This document shows positions 33,915-41,770 of a DNA stretch of 47,716 bases, in pieces. The notes under the pieces were generated by a model, which worked only from the letters and a program-made list of their open reading frames with translations, did no database searches and had not been told where the DNA came from. Source of the stretch: an uncultured Clostridium sp. (GTDB lineage: Bacteria > Bacillota > Clostridia > TANB77 > CAG-508); the NCBI GenBank assembly GCA_945919455.1, contig CAMEJH010000006.1, positions 1 to 47,716 on the forward strand. The letters run 5' to 3'. Numbering within the stretch: position 1 is the first letter of the stretch; every line of letters begins with the position of its first letter. The translations under genes and the position numbers were made by a program.

Positions 33915-34394
33915 TTAATCTACCTCCTTTAATTTTTGTTTTCCCCTATAAAATGTAACTCTTGCCCATGTTTCTGTTTTATTTAATATGTCTCCTATCT
34001 CTTTAAAACTTAATTCTCCTGTAATTCTTAAATATATTACTTCTCTTGTTGGCTCATCTAAAGTTTGTATCTTTTTATATAAATTGATTTTATCCTCTTT
34101 TAATATGTAATCATTTTCTAAGTTTTCATCAGATTTTAAATATTCCAGTTCTTCTGCATTTTTTAGTTCCATTCTTTTATTCTTTTTTAGTTCGTTATAC
34201 CATAAATTTTTAGCAATCTGGCATAGCCATACTGACATCTTGCAATTTCCTTTATATGTGTCAATCTTTTTTACTGCTTTATAAAAGGTTTCTTGTGTAA
34301 GTTCTTCAGAGATATCATTGTTATGAGTTAAACAGAATAAATATTTGTTTACTGTTTCAAAATATTCTTCATATATTTGCTCAATATCCTGCAT
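33915..34394 (-). CDS. ECF RNA polymerase sigma factor
   Basis: 159 residues from ATG 34394, set by AAAGGAGG 8-9 nt upstream (a 10-codon longer frame would contain that site). Region 2: YEEYFETVNKYLFCLTHNND, ISEELTQETFYKAVKKIDTY, KMSVWLCQIAKNLWYNELKK. Region 4: LDEPTREVIYLRITGELSFK and EIGDILNKTETWARVTFYRG. Intact, unlike the sigma gene at 28816. Co-transcribed with its anti-sigma factor. Confidence 0.94.
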   Translation of the reverse strand: MQDIEQIYEEYFETVNKYLFCLTHNNDISEELTQETFYKAVKKIDTYKGNCKMSVWLCQIAKNLWYNELKKNKRMELKNAEELEYLKSDENLENDYILKEDKINLYKKIQTLDEPTREVIYLRITGELSFKEIGDILNKTETWARVTFYRGKQKLKEVD

Positions 34395-34419
34395 AACTTT
34401 TATCCTCCTTTGCATATAA

Positions 34420-34445
34420 GACAAATGAAATTAAAATTCGTTACA
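34420..34445 (-). promoter_or_regulatory. Possible ECF-type autoregulated promoter
   Basis: Minus strand TGTAAC (34445-34440), 16-nt spacer, TGTC (34423-34420), 8 nt before the ribosome binding site. Same layout as at 29359-29384. Confidence 0.4.
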
Positions 34446-34449
34446 AAAA

Positions 34450-35334
34450 TTACTCAATATTTATTAATTCATATTCTTTAGTTCCAAAACCTAATTCTAC
34501 TGCTGAATCTATTGTATGTGTACCATGTCTTGAATTTATTCTTTCTAATAAATGCTCTTTTCCTGGATCATTTGAATTTTTAACTAAGTCTATACAAGCT
34601 TGATCTATTGCAATTGGGTCTAAAGATGCTAGTATTCCAATATCTTTCATACAAGGGTCTTCTGCTACTGCACAACAATCACAGTCAACTGACATATTAC
34701 ACATAATATTGATAAATGCCATATTTCCTTTAAAATATTCTACTACTGAAGCTACTGCATCTGCCATTGATTCTAAGAAAAGATCTTGTTCTGGTAAATT
34801 ACTCCATAGCTTGTTTTGATCTTTTTCTTTTCCTGCTGAATGAATCCATGACTTTCCTGCTGATGAAGCACATCCTATTGATAGCTGTTTTAAGGCTCCT
34901 CCATATCCTCCCATAGGATGTCCTTTAAAATGAGATAATACTAGCATTGAATCATAATTTGTAATATTTTTTCCTAAATAATTTTGTTTGATTACTTTTC
35001 CATTTGGAATTTCAATTTCTAAGTCTGGACCTTCTGCATCCATAATGTCAACATCAAAATATTTACTCCATTCATGGTTTTCCATTAATTTTTTGTGCTT
35101 TTCTGTATTATTTCTCTCTCCTGAATATGCTGTATTACATTCTACTATTGTTCCATTCACCTTATCTACCATTGGTTTCATAAATTCTGGATGAAGATAG
35201 TTTTGATTACCTGCTTCTCCTGAATGTACTTTTACTGCGACTTTTCCTGGTAGCTCTTTTCCTAATTTTTCGTAAATTTTTACAACATTTTCTGGTGTTA
35301 TTTCTTTTATAAAGTATACTTTTGCTTTTTCCAT
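34450..35334 (-). CDS. DUF362 domain protein (possible Fe-S protein)
   Basis: 294 residues matching the DUF362 family: GKVAVKVHSGEAGNQNYLHP, VECNTAYSGERNNTEKHKKL, SMLVLSHFKGHPMGGYGGAL, and a cysteine-rich block (MSVDCDCCAVAEDPCMKDIG) before LASLDPIAIDQACIDLV. The cysteines may bind a metal or Fe-S cluster. Function not established. AAAGGA precedes the ATG. Confidence 0.88.
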   Translation of the reverse strand: MEKAKVYFIKEITPENVVKIYEKLGKELPGKVAVKVHSGEAGNQNYLHPEFMKPMVDKVNGTIVECNTAYSGERNNTEKHKKLMENHEWSKYFDVDIMDAEGPDLEIEIPNGKVIKQNYLGKNITNYDSMLVLSHFKGHPMGGYGGALKQLSIGCASSAGKSWIHSAGKEKDQNKLWSNLPEQDLFLESMADAVASVVEYFKGNMAFINIMCNMSVDCDCCAVAEDPCMKDIGILASLDPIAIDQACIDLVKNSNDPGKEHLLERINSRHGTHTIDSAVELGFGTKEYELINIE

Positions 35335-35397
35335 AAAATCATTCCTTTCTTAATATTAAATAAGGAAGTAATTATAATGTAACCACTTCCTTTATCT

Positions 35398-36033
35398 CTA
35401 TCTTATAAAACTTGTGAAATTAATTTTCTCTTGCTTTGGAAGTTCAATTCCTTTTTCTTTTCCGGCTTCTATACATTTTAGATAATAAGCCATATTTCTT
35501 CCTAAAATCCTCATTATTTGCATACCTTCTTCATCTTTTCTAACATCATCTGGTGTAGAACCATGTACCATATTCCAATATCTTGATGAAATTATAGGCA
35601 TTTGATTTATTCCAAAATATTTATTTAGTTGATCATAAGTTGCTGTTGTTCCTGCTCTTCTTGCAGAAATTACAGCTGCTGCTGGTTTAAATAAAAATCT
35701 ATCTCCTTTTCCTGCTTGAGATGCAGAATAAAATACTCTATCCATAAATGATGTTATTGCTCCAGTTGCTGCTGCATAATGTACTGGTGATCCAAATATA
35801 AATCCATCTGCATCTTTTGCTTTTTCTACAAATTCATTTACAGTATCATCAAATACACATTTTCCATTTTTTGCACAACTTTTACAAGCAATGCATCCTG
35901 CTATAGGTTTGTTTCCTACCCAAAATATTTCTGTTTCTATCCCTTCTTCATTTAAAGTTTTTGCCACTTCACTTAAAGCAGTATATACACAACCTTCTTT
36001 ATGAGGTCCTCCATTTACTAATAATACTTTCAT
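35398..36033 (-). CDS. Flavodoxin-fold NAD(P)H-dependent oxidoreductase
   Basis: 211 residues. FMN-binding start VLLVNGGPHKEGCVYTALSE, Cys pair CIACKSCAKNGKCVFDD as in iron-sulfur flavoprotein-type reductases, and GFIFGSPVHYAAATGAITSF, the FMN-contact loop. Cytosolic; may bind an Fe-S cluster through the CxxC..C segment. Same strand as DUF362 and 63 nt upstream of it. Confidence 0.9.
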   Translation of the reverse strand: MKVLLVNGGPHKEGCVYTALSEVAKTLNEEGIETEIFWVGNKPIAGCIACKSCAKNGKCVFDDTVNEFVEKAKDADGFIFGSPVHYAAATGAITSFMDRVFYSASQAGKGDRFLFKPAAAVISARRAGTTATYDQLNKYFGINQMPIISSRYWNMVHGSTPDDVRKDEEGMQIMRILGRNMAYYLKCIEAGKEKGIELPKQEKINFTSFIR

Positions 36034-36100
36034 TGATGTTACTTCCTTTCTATTTTGTCAATTATATCACAATAATTTAAATTAATCTATACATTTTTGT

Positions 36101-36817
36101 TTACAACTTTTCAAATATTTTTCCCAAACTCTCATTAATAACAAGATTTGCTCTATTATCATATTGAGTAGAATCTCTATTTATTAAAACCAAATTTTGT
36201 CCTCTAAAATAATTAATTAAACCACTTGCAGGATATACAGTTAAAGATGTTCCTGCTACAATCATTAGTTCTGCTTTTTGAATTGCTGTAATTGAATCTC
36301 TTAATATATTATCATTTAAGCTTTCTTCATATAAAACTACATCAGGTTTTATTATTCCTCCACATTCACATCTAGGAATTCCTTTGCTACTAAAAATAAA
36401 TTCTGCATCATAAAATTTATTACATTTCATACAATAATTTCTAAAAACACTTCCATGTAATTCTAATACATTTTTTGAATCTGCCTTTTGGTGCAATCCA
36501 TCTATGTTTTGAGTAATAATTGCTTTTAGTTTGCCTTGTCTTTCTAATTCTGTTAATTTTAAATGGGTTATATTAGGCTCATATTTTAATGAGTTTAGCT
36601 TTTCTCTATAAAATTCATAAAATTCTTCTGTTTTATTTACAAAAAATGTATGGCTTAATATTTCTTCTGGTGGATATTTATATTTTTGATTATAAAGTCC
36701 ATCCTTGCTTCTAAAGTCTGGTATTCCACTTTCTGTTGATACTCCTGCTCCCCCAAAGAAAACTATATTATTACTTTCTTTTATTAATTTTCTTAGTTTT
36801 TCTACATTGCTTTCCAT
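36101..36817 (-). CDS. cobB: Sirtuin NAD-dependent protein deacylase
   Basis: 238 residues from ATG 36817 (GGAGTG 6 nt upstream; a start at 36847 has no site). GAGVSTESGIPDFRSKDGLY, TQNIDGLHQKA with NELHG-type VLELHGSVF (catalytic His), zinc ligands CMKC...CEC, GGIIKPDVVLYEE, and VAGTSLTVYPAS. It removes acyl groups from lysine using NAD+. The 5' end overlaps the GIY-YIG gene by 47 nt. Confidence 0.95.
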   Translation of the reverse strand: MESNVEKLRKLIKESNNIVFFGGAGVSTESGIPDFRSKDGLYNQKYKYPPEEILSHTFFVNKTEEFYEFYREKLNSLKYEPNITHLKLTELERQGKLKAIITQNIDGLHQKADSKNVLELHGSVFRNYCMKCNKFYDAEFIFSSKGIPRCECGGIIKPDVVLYEESLNDNILRDSITAIQKAELMIVAGTSLTVYPASGLINYFRGQNLVLINRDSTQYDNRANLVINESLGKIFEKL

Positions 36818-37127
36818 CAATTTCACTCCAAACTGCATATTTTTCACATTCTATTTTTTCTGATAAGTATTTATCTAATTTTTTGTTTTTAATTAATTCT
36901 TCTTTTTGCTGTTTAGCTAATTCTTTTATTCTATATTCTAATTTTGAAGCAAGTACTTTATTTTCTGTTTCCCACACAATTTCTAATTTTTTTGCATTAT
37001 GACTTAAAGTATATTTTGCACATTTTTTATCTTTACTAAAATGCTCTTCCATTCTACGTTTTACATCTGTTGTTATTCCTGTGTATATTGAATCATCTTC
37101 ACATCTTAACATATAAATATAATACAT
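36771..37127 (-). CDS. GIY-YIG nuclease superfamily protein (YhbQ-like)
   Basis: 118 residues: YYIYMLRCEDDSIYTGITTD (GIY-YIG core), KRRMEEHFSKDKKCAKYTLS with catalytic Arg, and a late Glu in ELVW-type LEIVWETENKVLASKLEYRI. Small UvrC-N-like proteins of this sort are cytosolic; substrate unknown. AGGAG precedes the ATG. The last 15-20 residues, overlapping cobB, are probably not conserved. Confidence 0.9.
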   Translation of the reverse strand: MYYIYMLRCEDDSIYTGITTDVKRRMEEHFSKDKKCAKYTLSHNAKKLEIVWETENKVLASKLEYRIKELAKQQKEELIKNKKLDKYLSEKIECEKYAVWSEIDGKQCRKTKKINKRK

Positions 37128-37136
37128 TTTTTACTC

Positions 37137-37835
37137 CTAAATATTTATTATATCTTTTATTACTTCTCCTACAATTATTAATCCTGCAACTGATGGGACA
37201 AATGATATGCTACCAGGTACTGGTTTGTTACTATCTTCTGAATTTTTTCCAGATTTTATAGGTTCTTCTTTTGAATAAACTACTTTTAGTTTTTCAATCC
37301 CCCTGTTTTTTAATTCTTTTCTCATTACTTTAGCAAGTGGACATACACTTGTTTTGTAAATGTCTGTTACTTCAAACCTAGTTGGATCTAACTTATTTCC
37401 TGTTCCCATACTTGATATAATTGGTATATTTAGCTTATTTGCTCTAACTACAAGCTCAATTTTAGCTGTAACTGTGTCTACGCTATCTACTATATAATTT
37501 ACAGTATTATCTAGAATTTCTCTACTTTCTGGCATGAAAAATTCTTGGTGTATTTCTACTTTTGCATTTGGATTTATTTCAAGTATTCTTTCTTTTGCAA
37601 CCTCTACTTTGGGTCTATCTATTGTTTTGTGTGTTGCTATAATCTGTCTATTTAAATTAGTAATATCGACTGTATCTTTGTCTACTAATATAAAACTTCC
37701 TATTCCAGCTCTTGCTAGCCCTTCTACTACAAAAGAGCCTACTCCTCCAATTCCAAATACTGCTACTTTCGCTTTTTGTAATTTTTCTATTCCTTCTTTT
37801 CCTATTAATAATTCTGTTCTTGAAAATTGATTCAT
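37137..37835 (-). CDS. tcdA: tRNA threonylcarbamoyladenosine dehydratase (TcdA/CsdL)
   Basis: 232-residue E1-like ATP-dependent enzyme that cyclises t6A37 of tRNA to ct6A. Contains FSRTELLIGKEGIEKL, ATP loop VFGIGGVGSFVVEGLARAG, LVDKDTVDITNLNRQI, YIVDSVDTVTAKIELV, SSMGTGNKLDPTRFEV, the Cys in TSVCPLAKVMRKELK, and PGSISFVPSVAGL. ATG 37835 has AGAGG 10 nt upstream; the longer frame to 37898 reads through the interspersed repeat and is rejected. 9 nt before the GIY-YIG gene. Confidence 0.95.
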   Translation of the reverse strand: MNQFSRTELLIGKEGIEKLQKAKVAVFGIGGVGSFVVEGLARAGIGSFILVDKDTVDITNLNRQIIATHKTIDRPKVEVAKERILEINPNAKVEIHQEFFMPESREILDNTVNYIVDSVDTVTAKIELVVRANKLNIPIISSMGTGNKLDPTRFEVTDIYKTSVCPLAKVMRKELKNRGIEKLKVVYSKEEPIKSGKNSEDSNKPVPGSISFVPSVAGLIIVGEVIKDIINI

Positions 37836-37854
37836 CTCACTTTTACCTCTTTCT

Positions 37855-37918
37855 AATTTGGTGCCGGACCTTTTTTTATGTTTTTTAAAAAATGCCAAAA
37901 AAGGTCCGGCACTAATTT
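37855..37918. repeat. Two inverted copies of the interspersed repeat (copies 6 and 7) forming a long hairpin
   Basis: GTGCCGGACCTTTTTT (37861-37876) and AAAAAAGGTCCGGCAC (37897-37912) are perfect 16-nt arms around a 20-nt AT-rich loop that itself contains TTTTTTAAAAAA. The outer arm touches the copA stop codon and the inner arm is the tcdA leader. It may act as a copA terminator. Confidence 0.75.
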
Positions 37919-38123
37919 ATGTTTTTACTTTAAACCCCGTTTCTTCAATAACTTGCTTTATTTTACTATCATCTATTTCTTTTTGAGATTCTATAATTGC
38001 CGTTTTATTTTCTAGGCTTACTTCTACTTTTGTAACTCCTTCAATATAGCTTAGTGCTTTTTCTACACTCATTTTACAATGATTACATTGCATTCCTTCT
38101 ATTTTGATTGTTTTTGTATTCAT
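37917..38123 (-). CDS. copZ: Internal CopZ-like copper chaperone start within copA
   Basis: The last 68 residues of the CopA frame form a complete heavy-metal-associated domain: MNTKTIKIEGMQCNHCKMSV with the CxxC copper site, then VEVSLENKTAIIESQKEI. The ATG at 38123 is preceded at 8 nt by a perfect AAGGAGG (38138-38132), encoded in frame as Lys-Glu-Glu. This allows independent translation of a free chaperone from the same mRNA in addition to the fused form. Direct evidence is the site and domain boundary; use in vivo is inference. Confidence 0.6.
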   Translation of the reverse strand: MNTKTIKIEGMQCNHCKMSVEKALSYIEGVTKVEVSLENKTAIIESQKEIDDSKIKQVIEETGFKVKT

Positions 38124-40421
38124 TCTTTGTTCCTCCTTATAATTTACTTTAAAATTCTTAAGTCTTAATGCATTTGTTACAACACATACAGAGCTTAAAC
38201 TCATTGCTGCTGCGCCTATCATTGGGCTTAGCTTTAGCCCAATGCTTAAGTAAAATACTCCTGCTGCTACTGGTATTCCTATTGTATTATAGAAAAACGC
38301 CCAAAATAAATTCATTTTTATGTTTCTTATTACTGCTTTACTTAGACTAATTGCTGTTACTACATCTAATAAGCTATTTTTCATCAAAACTATATCTGCT
38401 GATTCTATTGCAATATCTGTTCCAGATCCTATTGCTAATCCCACATCTGCTTTTACAAGTGCTGGACTATCATTTATTCCATCTCCTACAAATGCAACTT
38501 TTTTACCTTGTTCTTGTAATTTTGCTACTTCTTTTTCTTTATCTTGTGGTAATACTTCTGAAACTACTTTATCTATTTCAAGTTCTTGGCCTATTGTTTC
38601 TGCAACAATTTTGCTGTCTCCTGTAAGCATTACTACTTCTATATTATTTTTCTTTAATTCTTTTATTGCTTGATGGCTTGTTTCCTTTATTGTATCTGCA
38701 ACTGCAACCATTCCAATTATATTATTTTCTTTTGCAAAATACAAGACTGTTTTTCCTTGTTTTAATAATTTATTGCTTTGTTCCTCTACTTGTGCTATGT
38801 CAACATTATTTTCTTTCATAAATGAAATATTTCCACCATAGTATGTTACACCTTCTATCTTTCCTTTTACTCCTCTTCCTGATATAGCTTCAAATTCATT
38901 TATTTCTAAGTTTTCAATTTGTTCTTGTTTTACTTTTTCCATTATTGCTTCTGCTAATGGATGTTCTGAATTTTTTTCAAGTGCACCTGCAATTTTTAAT
39001 AGCTCTTTTTCTCCTATCTTAGAAACAATGTCTGTAACTTTTGGCTTTCCTTCTGTGATTGTTCCTGTTTTGTCTAAAACTACTGTATCTACTTTGTGTA
39101 ACAGTTCTAAACTTTCTGCTGATTTTATTAATATTCCATTTTGTGCTCCTTTGCCTGTTCCAACCATTATTGCTACTGGAGTTGCCAAACCTAATGCACA
39201 TGGGCAAGATATTACTAAAACTGCTATTCCTATGCTTAATGCAAATTCAAAGTTTTGACCTTGTAATAACCAAAATATTGTTGCAAAGACTGCAATTGTT
39301 ATTACTACTGGTACAAATATTCCACTTACTTTATCTGCAAGTTTTGATATTGGGGCTTTTGAATTACTTGCTTCTTCTACTAATTTTATTATTTGTGATA
39401 ATGTTGTGTCATTTCCAACTTTTGTTGCTTTCATTTTGCAGTATCCATTTTTATTGATTGTTCCTGATACTACATTGTCTCCTATATTTTTTTCTACTGG
39501 TATGCTTTCTCCTGTTATGCTTGATTGGTCTATAGCTGTACTTCCTTCTATTACTATGCCGTCTACAGGAATACTTCCTCCTGGCTTGATTGCTATAATA
39601 TCTCCTTGTACAATTTCTTCTACAGCAATTTCTGTTTCTTTGTTTTCTCTAATTACAACAGCTGTTTTAGGTGCTAAATTTATCAATTTGCTTATTGCAT
39701 CACTTGTTTTACCTTTTGATTTTGTTTCTAAGTATTTTCCTACTGTTATTAATGTTAGTATTGTTCCTGCTGATTCAAAATATATATCCATTGAGTATCT
39801 TTGAACTAGCTCAATTTGATTATGACCTAGTCCATAACCTATCATATATATTGCAAATATTCCATAAACTATTGCTGCTGAACTTCCTATGGCGATTAAT
39901 GAGTCCATATTGGGAGAGACTTTGAATAGCCTTTTAAATCCTACAATAAAGTAGTTTCTGTTTACATATACAATTGGTAGTAATAGCAAAAATTGTGTAA
40001 ATCCGAATGTTATTGCATTTTCTGTTCCATGAAATAAGTCGTTTATAAATATTGGAATTGGTAATCCAAACCATTCATAAAACATATGATACATTGCTAT
40101 ATACATTAGTGGTATTAAAAAACATACTGATATTATTAGTCTTTTTTTCATTGATTTTATTACATCCTGATTGTTTGGTGCTTTTTTGGTTTGTGTATTT
40201 TTTTCTGTACTACTTATTCTTGCTCCATACCCTGCATCTATTACTGCTTTTATTATTTTTTCATTATTGGTTATATTTTCATCATATTCTACTATCATAT
40301 TGTTTGACAACAAGTTTACATTTACTGATTTTATTCCTTCTAACTTACTTACTGCTCTTTCTACATGTGCTGAACAACTGCTACAGGTCATTCCTTGTAT
40401 GTCAAATTTTTCTTTTTTCAT
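37917..40421 (-). CDS. copA: Copper-translocating P-type ATPase with N- and C-terminal HMA domains
   Basis: 834 residues, P-IB type copper exporter. N-terminal HMA (IQGMTCSSCSAHVERAV), TM A/B and TM1-2, actuator domain TGESIPVEKN, TM4 with the ion site SCPCALGLATP (near 404), DKTGTITEGKP (near 449), SEHPLAEAI, MLTGDSKIVAE, VGDGINDSPAL, TM5-6 with a conserved YNTIGIPVAAG and MSLSSVCVVTNALRL. Then a short linker to an extra C-terminal HMA of 68 residues, unusual for CopA and equal to a CopZ. ATG 40421 has AAAGGAG upstream and a promoter. No copper regulator gene is adjacent. Confidence 0.95.
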   Translation of the reverse strand: MKKEKFDIQGMTCSSCSAHVERAVSKLEGIKSVNVNLLSNNMIVEYDENITNNEKIIKAVIDAGYGARISSTEKNTQTKKAPNNQDVIKSMKKRLIISVCFLIPLMYIAMYHMFYEWFGLPIPIFINDLFHGTENAITFGFTQFLLLLPIVYVNRNYFIVGFKRLFKVSPNMDSLIAIGSSAAIVYGIFAIYMIGYGLGHNQIELVQRYSMDIYFESAGTILTLITVGKYLETKSKGKTSDAISKLINLAPKTAVVIRENKETEIAVEEIVQGDIIAIKPGGSIPVDGIVIEGSTAIDQSSITGESIPVEKNIGDNVVSGTINKNGYCKMKATKVGNDTTLSQIIKLVEEASNSKAPISKLADKVSGIFVPVVITIAVFATIFWLLQGQNFEFALSIGIAVLVISCPCALGLATPVAIMVGTGKGAQNGILIKSAESLELLHKVDTVVLDKTGTITEGKPKVTDIVSKIGEKELLKIAGALEKNSEHPLAEAIMEKVKQEQIENLEINEFEAISGRGVKGKIEGVTYYGGNISFMKENNVDIAQVEEQSNKLLKQGKTVLYFAKENNIIGMVAVADTIKETSHQAIKELKKNNIEVVMLTGDSKIVAETIGQELEIDKVVSEVLPQDKEKEVAKLQEQGKKVAFVGDGINDSPALVKADVGLAIGSGTDIAIESADIVLMKNSLLDVVTAISLSKAVIRNIKMNLFWAFFYNTIGIPVAAGVFYLSIGLKLSPMIGAAAMSLSSVCVVTNALRLKNFKVNYKEEQRMNTKTIKIEGMQCNHCKMSVEKALSYIEGVTKVEVSLENKTAIIESQKEIDDSKIKQVIEETGFKVKT

Positions 40422-40441
40422 TTTTTATCATCTCCTTTATC

Positions 40442-40470
40442 ATAATATACCCCAATTCTGAGTTTGTCAA
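40442..40470 (-). promoter_or_regulatory. copA promoter
   Basis: Minus strand TTGACA (40470-40465), 17-nt spacer, TATTAT (40447-40442). The spacer end GGGGTAT resembles half of a CsoR-type operator, but the partner half is not evident. Confidence 0.75.
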
Positions 40471-40471
40471 C

Positions 40472-40500
40472 AAAAAATTAGAGCCACTTAAAGTGACTCT
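40472..40500 (-). terminator. Terminator of structured RNA copy B
   Basis: Minus strand AGAGTCACTT pairs with AAGTGGCTCT (40500-40491 with 40489-40480), one wobble, followed by AATTTTTTG. The T-run touches the copA -35 box, so it insulates copA from upstream transcription. Confidence 0.8.
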
Positions 40501-40510
40501 ATAAGTTAAA

Positions 40511-40594
40511 GATTATTTGGTAGGAGTCGCCATCCCTACATCTCTTTTGACCACAAGGGTGCGTGGTTGCAACATTTTACCACCTCAAATAATC
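40511..40594 (-). ncRNA. Structured RNA element, copy B
   Basis: 84-nt core closed by a perfect GATTATTTG/CAAATAATC stem (40594-40586 with 40519-40511). Inside: GGTGGT/ACCAC, an alternative CCAC/GTGG pairing, the conserved single-stranded AAAAGAGATGT, and GTAGG-N10-CCTAC. It matches copy A (3794-3878) in element order, loop AAAAGAGATGT and TTATTTGAGG start, while stems differ with pairing kept. A promoter at 40613-40641 and terminator at 40472-40500 predict a stand-alone transcript of about 134 nt (about 40606-40473). It directly follows a BECR-like gene on the same strand. Class not recognised. Confidence 0.6.
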
Positions 40595-40612
40595 TATTTA
40601 TATTGTATTTTT

Positions 40613-40641
40613 ATTATAGCATTTTTATTCATTTTTGTAAA
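40613..40641 (-). promoter_or_regulatory. Promoter of structured RNA copy B
   Basis: Minus strand TTTACA (40641-40636), 17-nt spacer, extended TGC-TATAAT (40618-40613). The -35 box overlaps the last codons of the BECR-like gene. Confidence 0.7.
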
Positions 40642-41020
40642 CTATTTTTCCATTATTTATATATGATTTTAATCTATTTGAGCCAACTGGTATACAAGTA
40701 ATAATAGAATTTTTATTTCTAATATTTTCTTCTTCAACTGCCAGTCTTAATACTAGATTAATACAATTAATTTTTCCTTTTTTACTTTTAGGAACTAATT
40801 TTTTTAATAATAATGCAGTTTTTTCTCTAGAAGAATCTTTTAATATATAATCAGGATTTTCTACTGCTTCCTGTAAATAGTTCTCATACTTTTCCAAAAC
40901 TTCTGGATGTCTCTCTTTTATATGTTCTCTTTGTTTTTCTGTTAGCACAACTTCATCCGTGATTATTTTCTGAGAAATATCCTTAAATTTTTCTCTGTCT
41001 ATTTTGCCAATATTTTGCAA
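40625..41020 (-). CDS. Small BECR-fold nuclease-like protein (PBECR-type), copy B
   Basis: 131 residues from TTG 41020, the first usable codon after an in-frame stop, with AAAAGGAG 12 nt upstream. Pattern of phage Barnase-EndoU-ColicinE5/D-RelE-like domains: EHIKERHPEVLEKYENYLQE, ENPDYILKD, KTALLLKKLV, strand INLVLRLAVE, and C-terminal SIITCIPVGSNRLKSYINNG. The His in HIKERHP and the basic C-terminal residues are candidate catalytic positions. Stand-alone, without phage genes around it. Own consensus promoter at 41104; followed by structured RNA copy B. Confidence 0.6.
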   Translation of the reverse strand: MQNIGKIDREKFKDISQKIITDEVVLTEKQREHIKERHPEVLEKYENYLQEAVENPDYILKDSSREKTALLLKKLVPKSKKGKINCINLVLRLAVEEENIRNKNSIITCIPVGSNRLKSYINNGKIVYKNE

Positions 41021-41103
41021 CTTTTGTTATTACTCCTTTTATTTTGGGTTTTTATATAGAATTTATTTTTAATAAAATTTTTTGAATAAATAATACTTGA
41101 ATT

Positions 41104-41132
41104 ATTATAATATGTAACATATATTTTGTCAA
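41104..41132 (-). promoter_or_regulatory. Promoter of BECR-like gene copy B
   Basis: Minus strand TTGACA (41132-41127), 17-nt spacer, TATAAT (41109-41104): perfect consensus. About 70 nt of AT-rich leader before the ribosome binding site. Confidence 0.85.
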
Positions 41133-41172
41133 GAAAAACATTTCGACAAAATTCGAGCTTTTCCAGCAATTT

Positions 41173-41200
41173 CAATAAATAAAGCCACATTTCTGTGACT
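41173..41200 (-). terminator. Intrinsic terminator
   Basis: Minus strand GTCACA-GAAA-TGTGGC (41199-41184), one wobble, GNRA-type loop, followed by TTTATTTATTG. Ends transcription from the remnant at 41218. Confidence 0.65.
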
Positions 41201-41217
41201 CTATAATTTGCTTATAT

Positions 41218-41405
41218 CTATCTTTCGCTTTTGCTAAAAAAGTTAATTAAATATTCTATTGTTTGTTTATCATCATCTTTTAACTTTTCGAATCCAGCTA
41301 ATCCATATTCTAATTTTTTATTTTGCTTTACATTTAAATATTTGCTAAATATTTGATCTTTAGTTTATCAATTTCTTCTCTGATATTTTTTCGTTTTCTT
41401 CCATT
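41218..41405 (-). pseudogene. Gene remnant, helical C-terminus
   Basis: Reading on the minus strand gives REEIDKLK, then after a one-base break DQIFSKYLNVKQNKKLEYGL followed by AGFEKLKDDDKQTIEYLINF and FSKSER stop at 41218. The tail resembles the C-terminal helix of small helix-turn-helix regulators, but no helix-turn-helix remains. Upstream to 41405 the frame decays with stops. No start codon. Decayed gene of unknown identity. Confidence 0.4.
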
Positions 41406-41733
41406 CTAATAGCTTATGTTAGATTTTCATATCTAACATATCCTCCTTAGTATTTTTTAATTGTTTTTCTTTAGTGTTTTTGTTTTTTCTTTTTTTATTC
41501 ATATTTTAGATTTTGCATGATTTCCTTTATTTTGATATAATTTTTTGATTACAATTTTATTTAGAATTGACTAGACTACAAAATATAGTCTCGTTAATAG
41601 TACTATTTTTTAGTTGTTTGTCAAGAGCTCTGGTGGTTCTTTAATTGTAATACTATCATCACTTTCTATTTGACCATTTATGCAAATTAAATCTTATTTA
41701 AATAGTTCGCTGTAAATATTCTAATATTTACGC
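41406..41733. other. AT-rich stretch without a recognisable gene
   Basis: No frame with a ribosome binding site and family signature on either strand. It may include further debris of the gene remnant at 41218-41405. Nothing else seen. Confidence 0.5.
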
Positions 41734-41770
41734 AAAAAAATATAGTGTGTATTTTAATTTACACACTATA
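41734..41770 (-). terminator. Terminator of the variable pilin-like gene
   Basis: Minus strand TATAGTGTGTA pairs with TACACACTATA (41770-41760 with 41751-41741), followed by T7. Two further hairpins lie between it and the stop codon: CCAGAAATT/AATTTCTGG (41788-41807) and TTCGCG/CGCGAA (41833-41853). Confidence 0.85.

Noticed and set aside
37836-37898. N-terminal extension of TcdA
   Set aside because: Basic, non-homologous residues encoded by the repeat hairpin; the family start FSRTELLIGKEG follows ATG 37835.
40511-40594. Fluoride, c-di-GMP or c-di-AMP riboswitch
   Set aside because: Short likenesses (GATGGCGACTCCTACC, CACGCAC) are present, but the conserved cores of those classes are not, and the element ends in its own terminator before an independent copA promoter.
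41280-41310. tRNA T-loop (TTTTCGAATCCAGC)
   Set aside because: No acceptor, D or anticodon arm around it; it is part of the minus-strand coding remnant (GLAGFEKLK).
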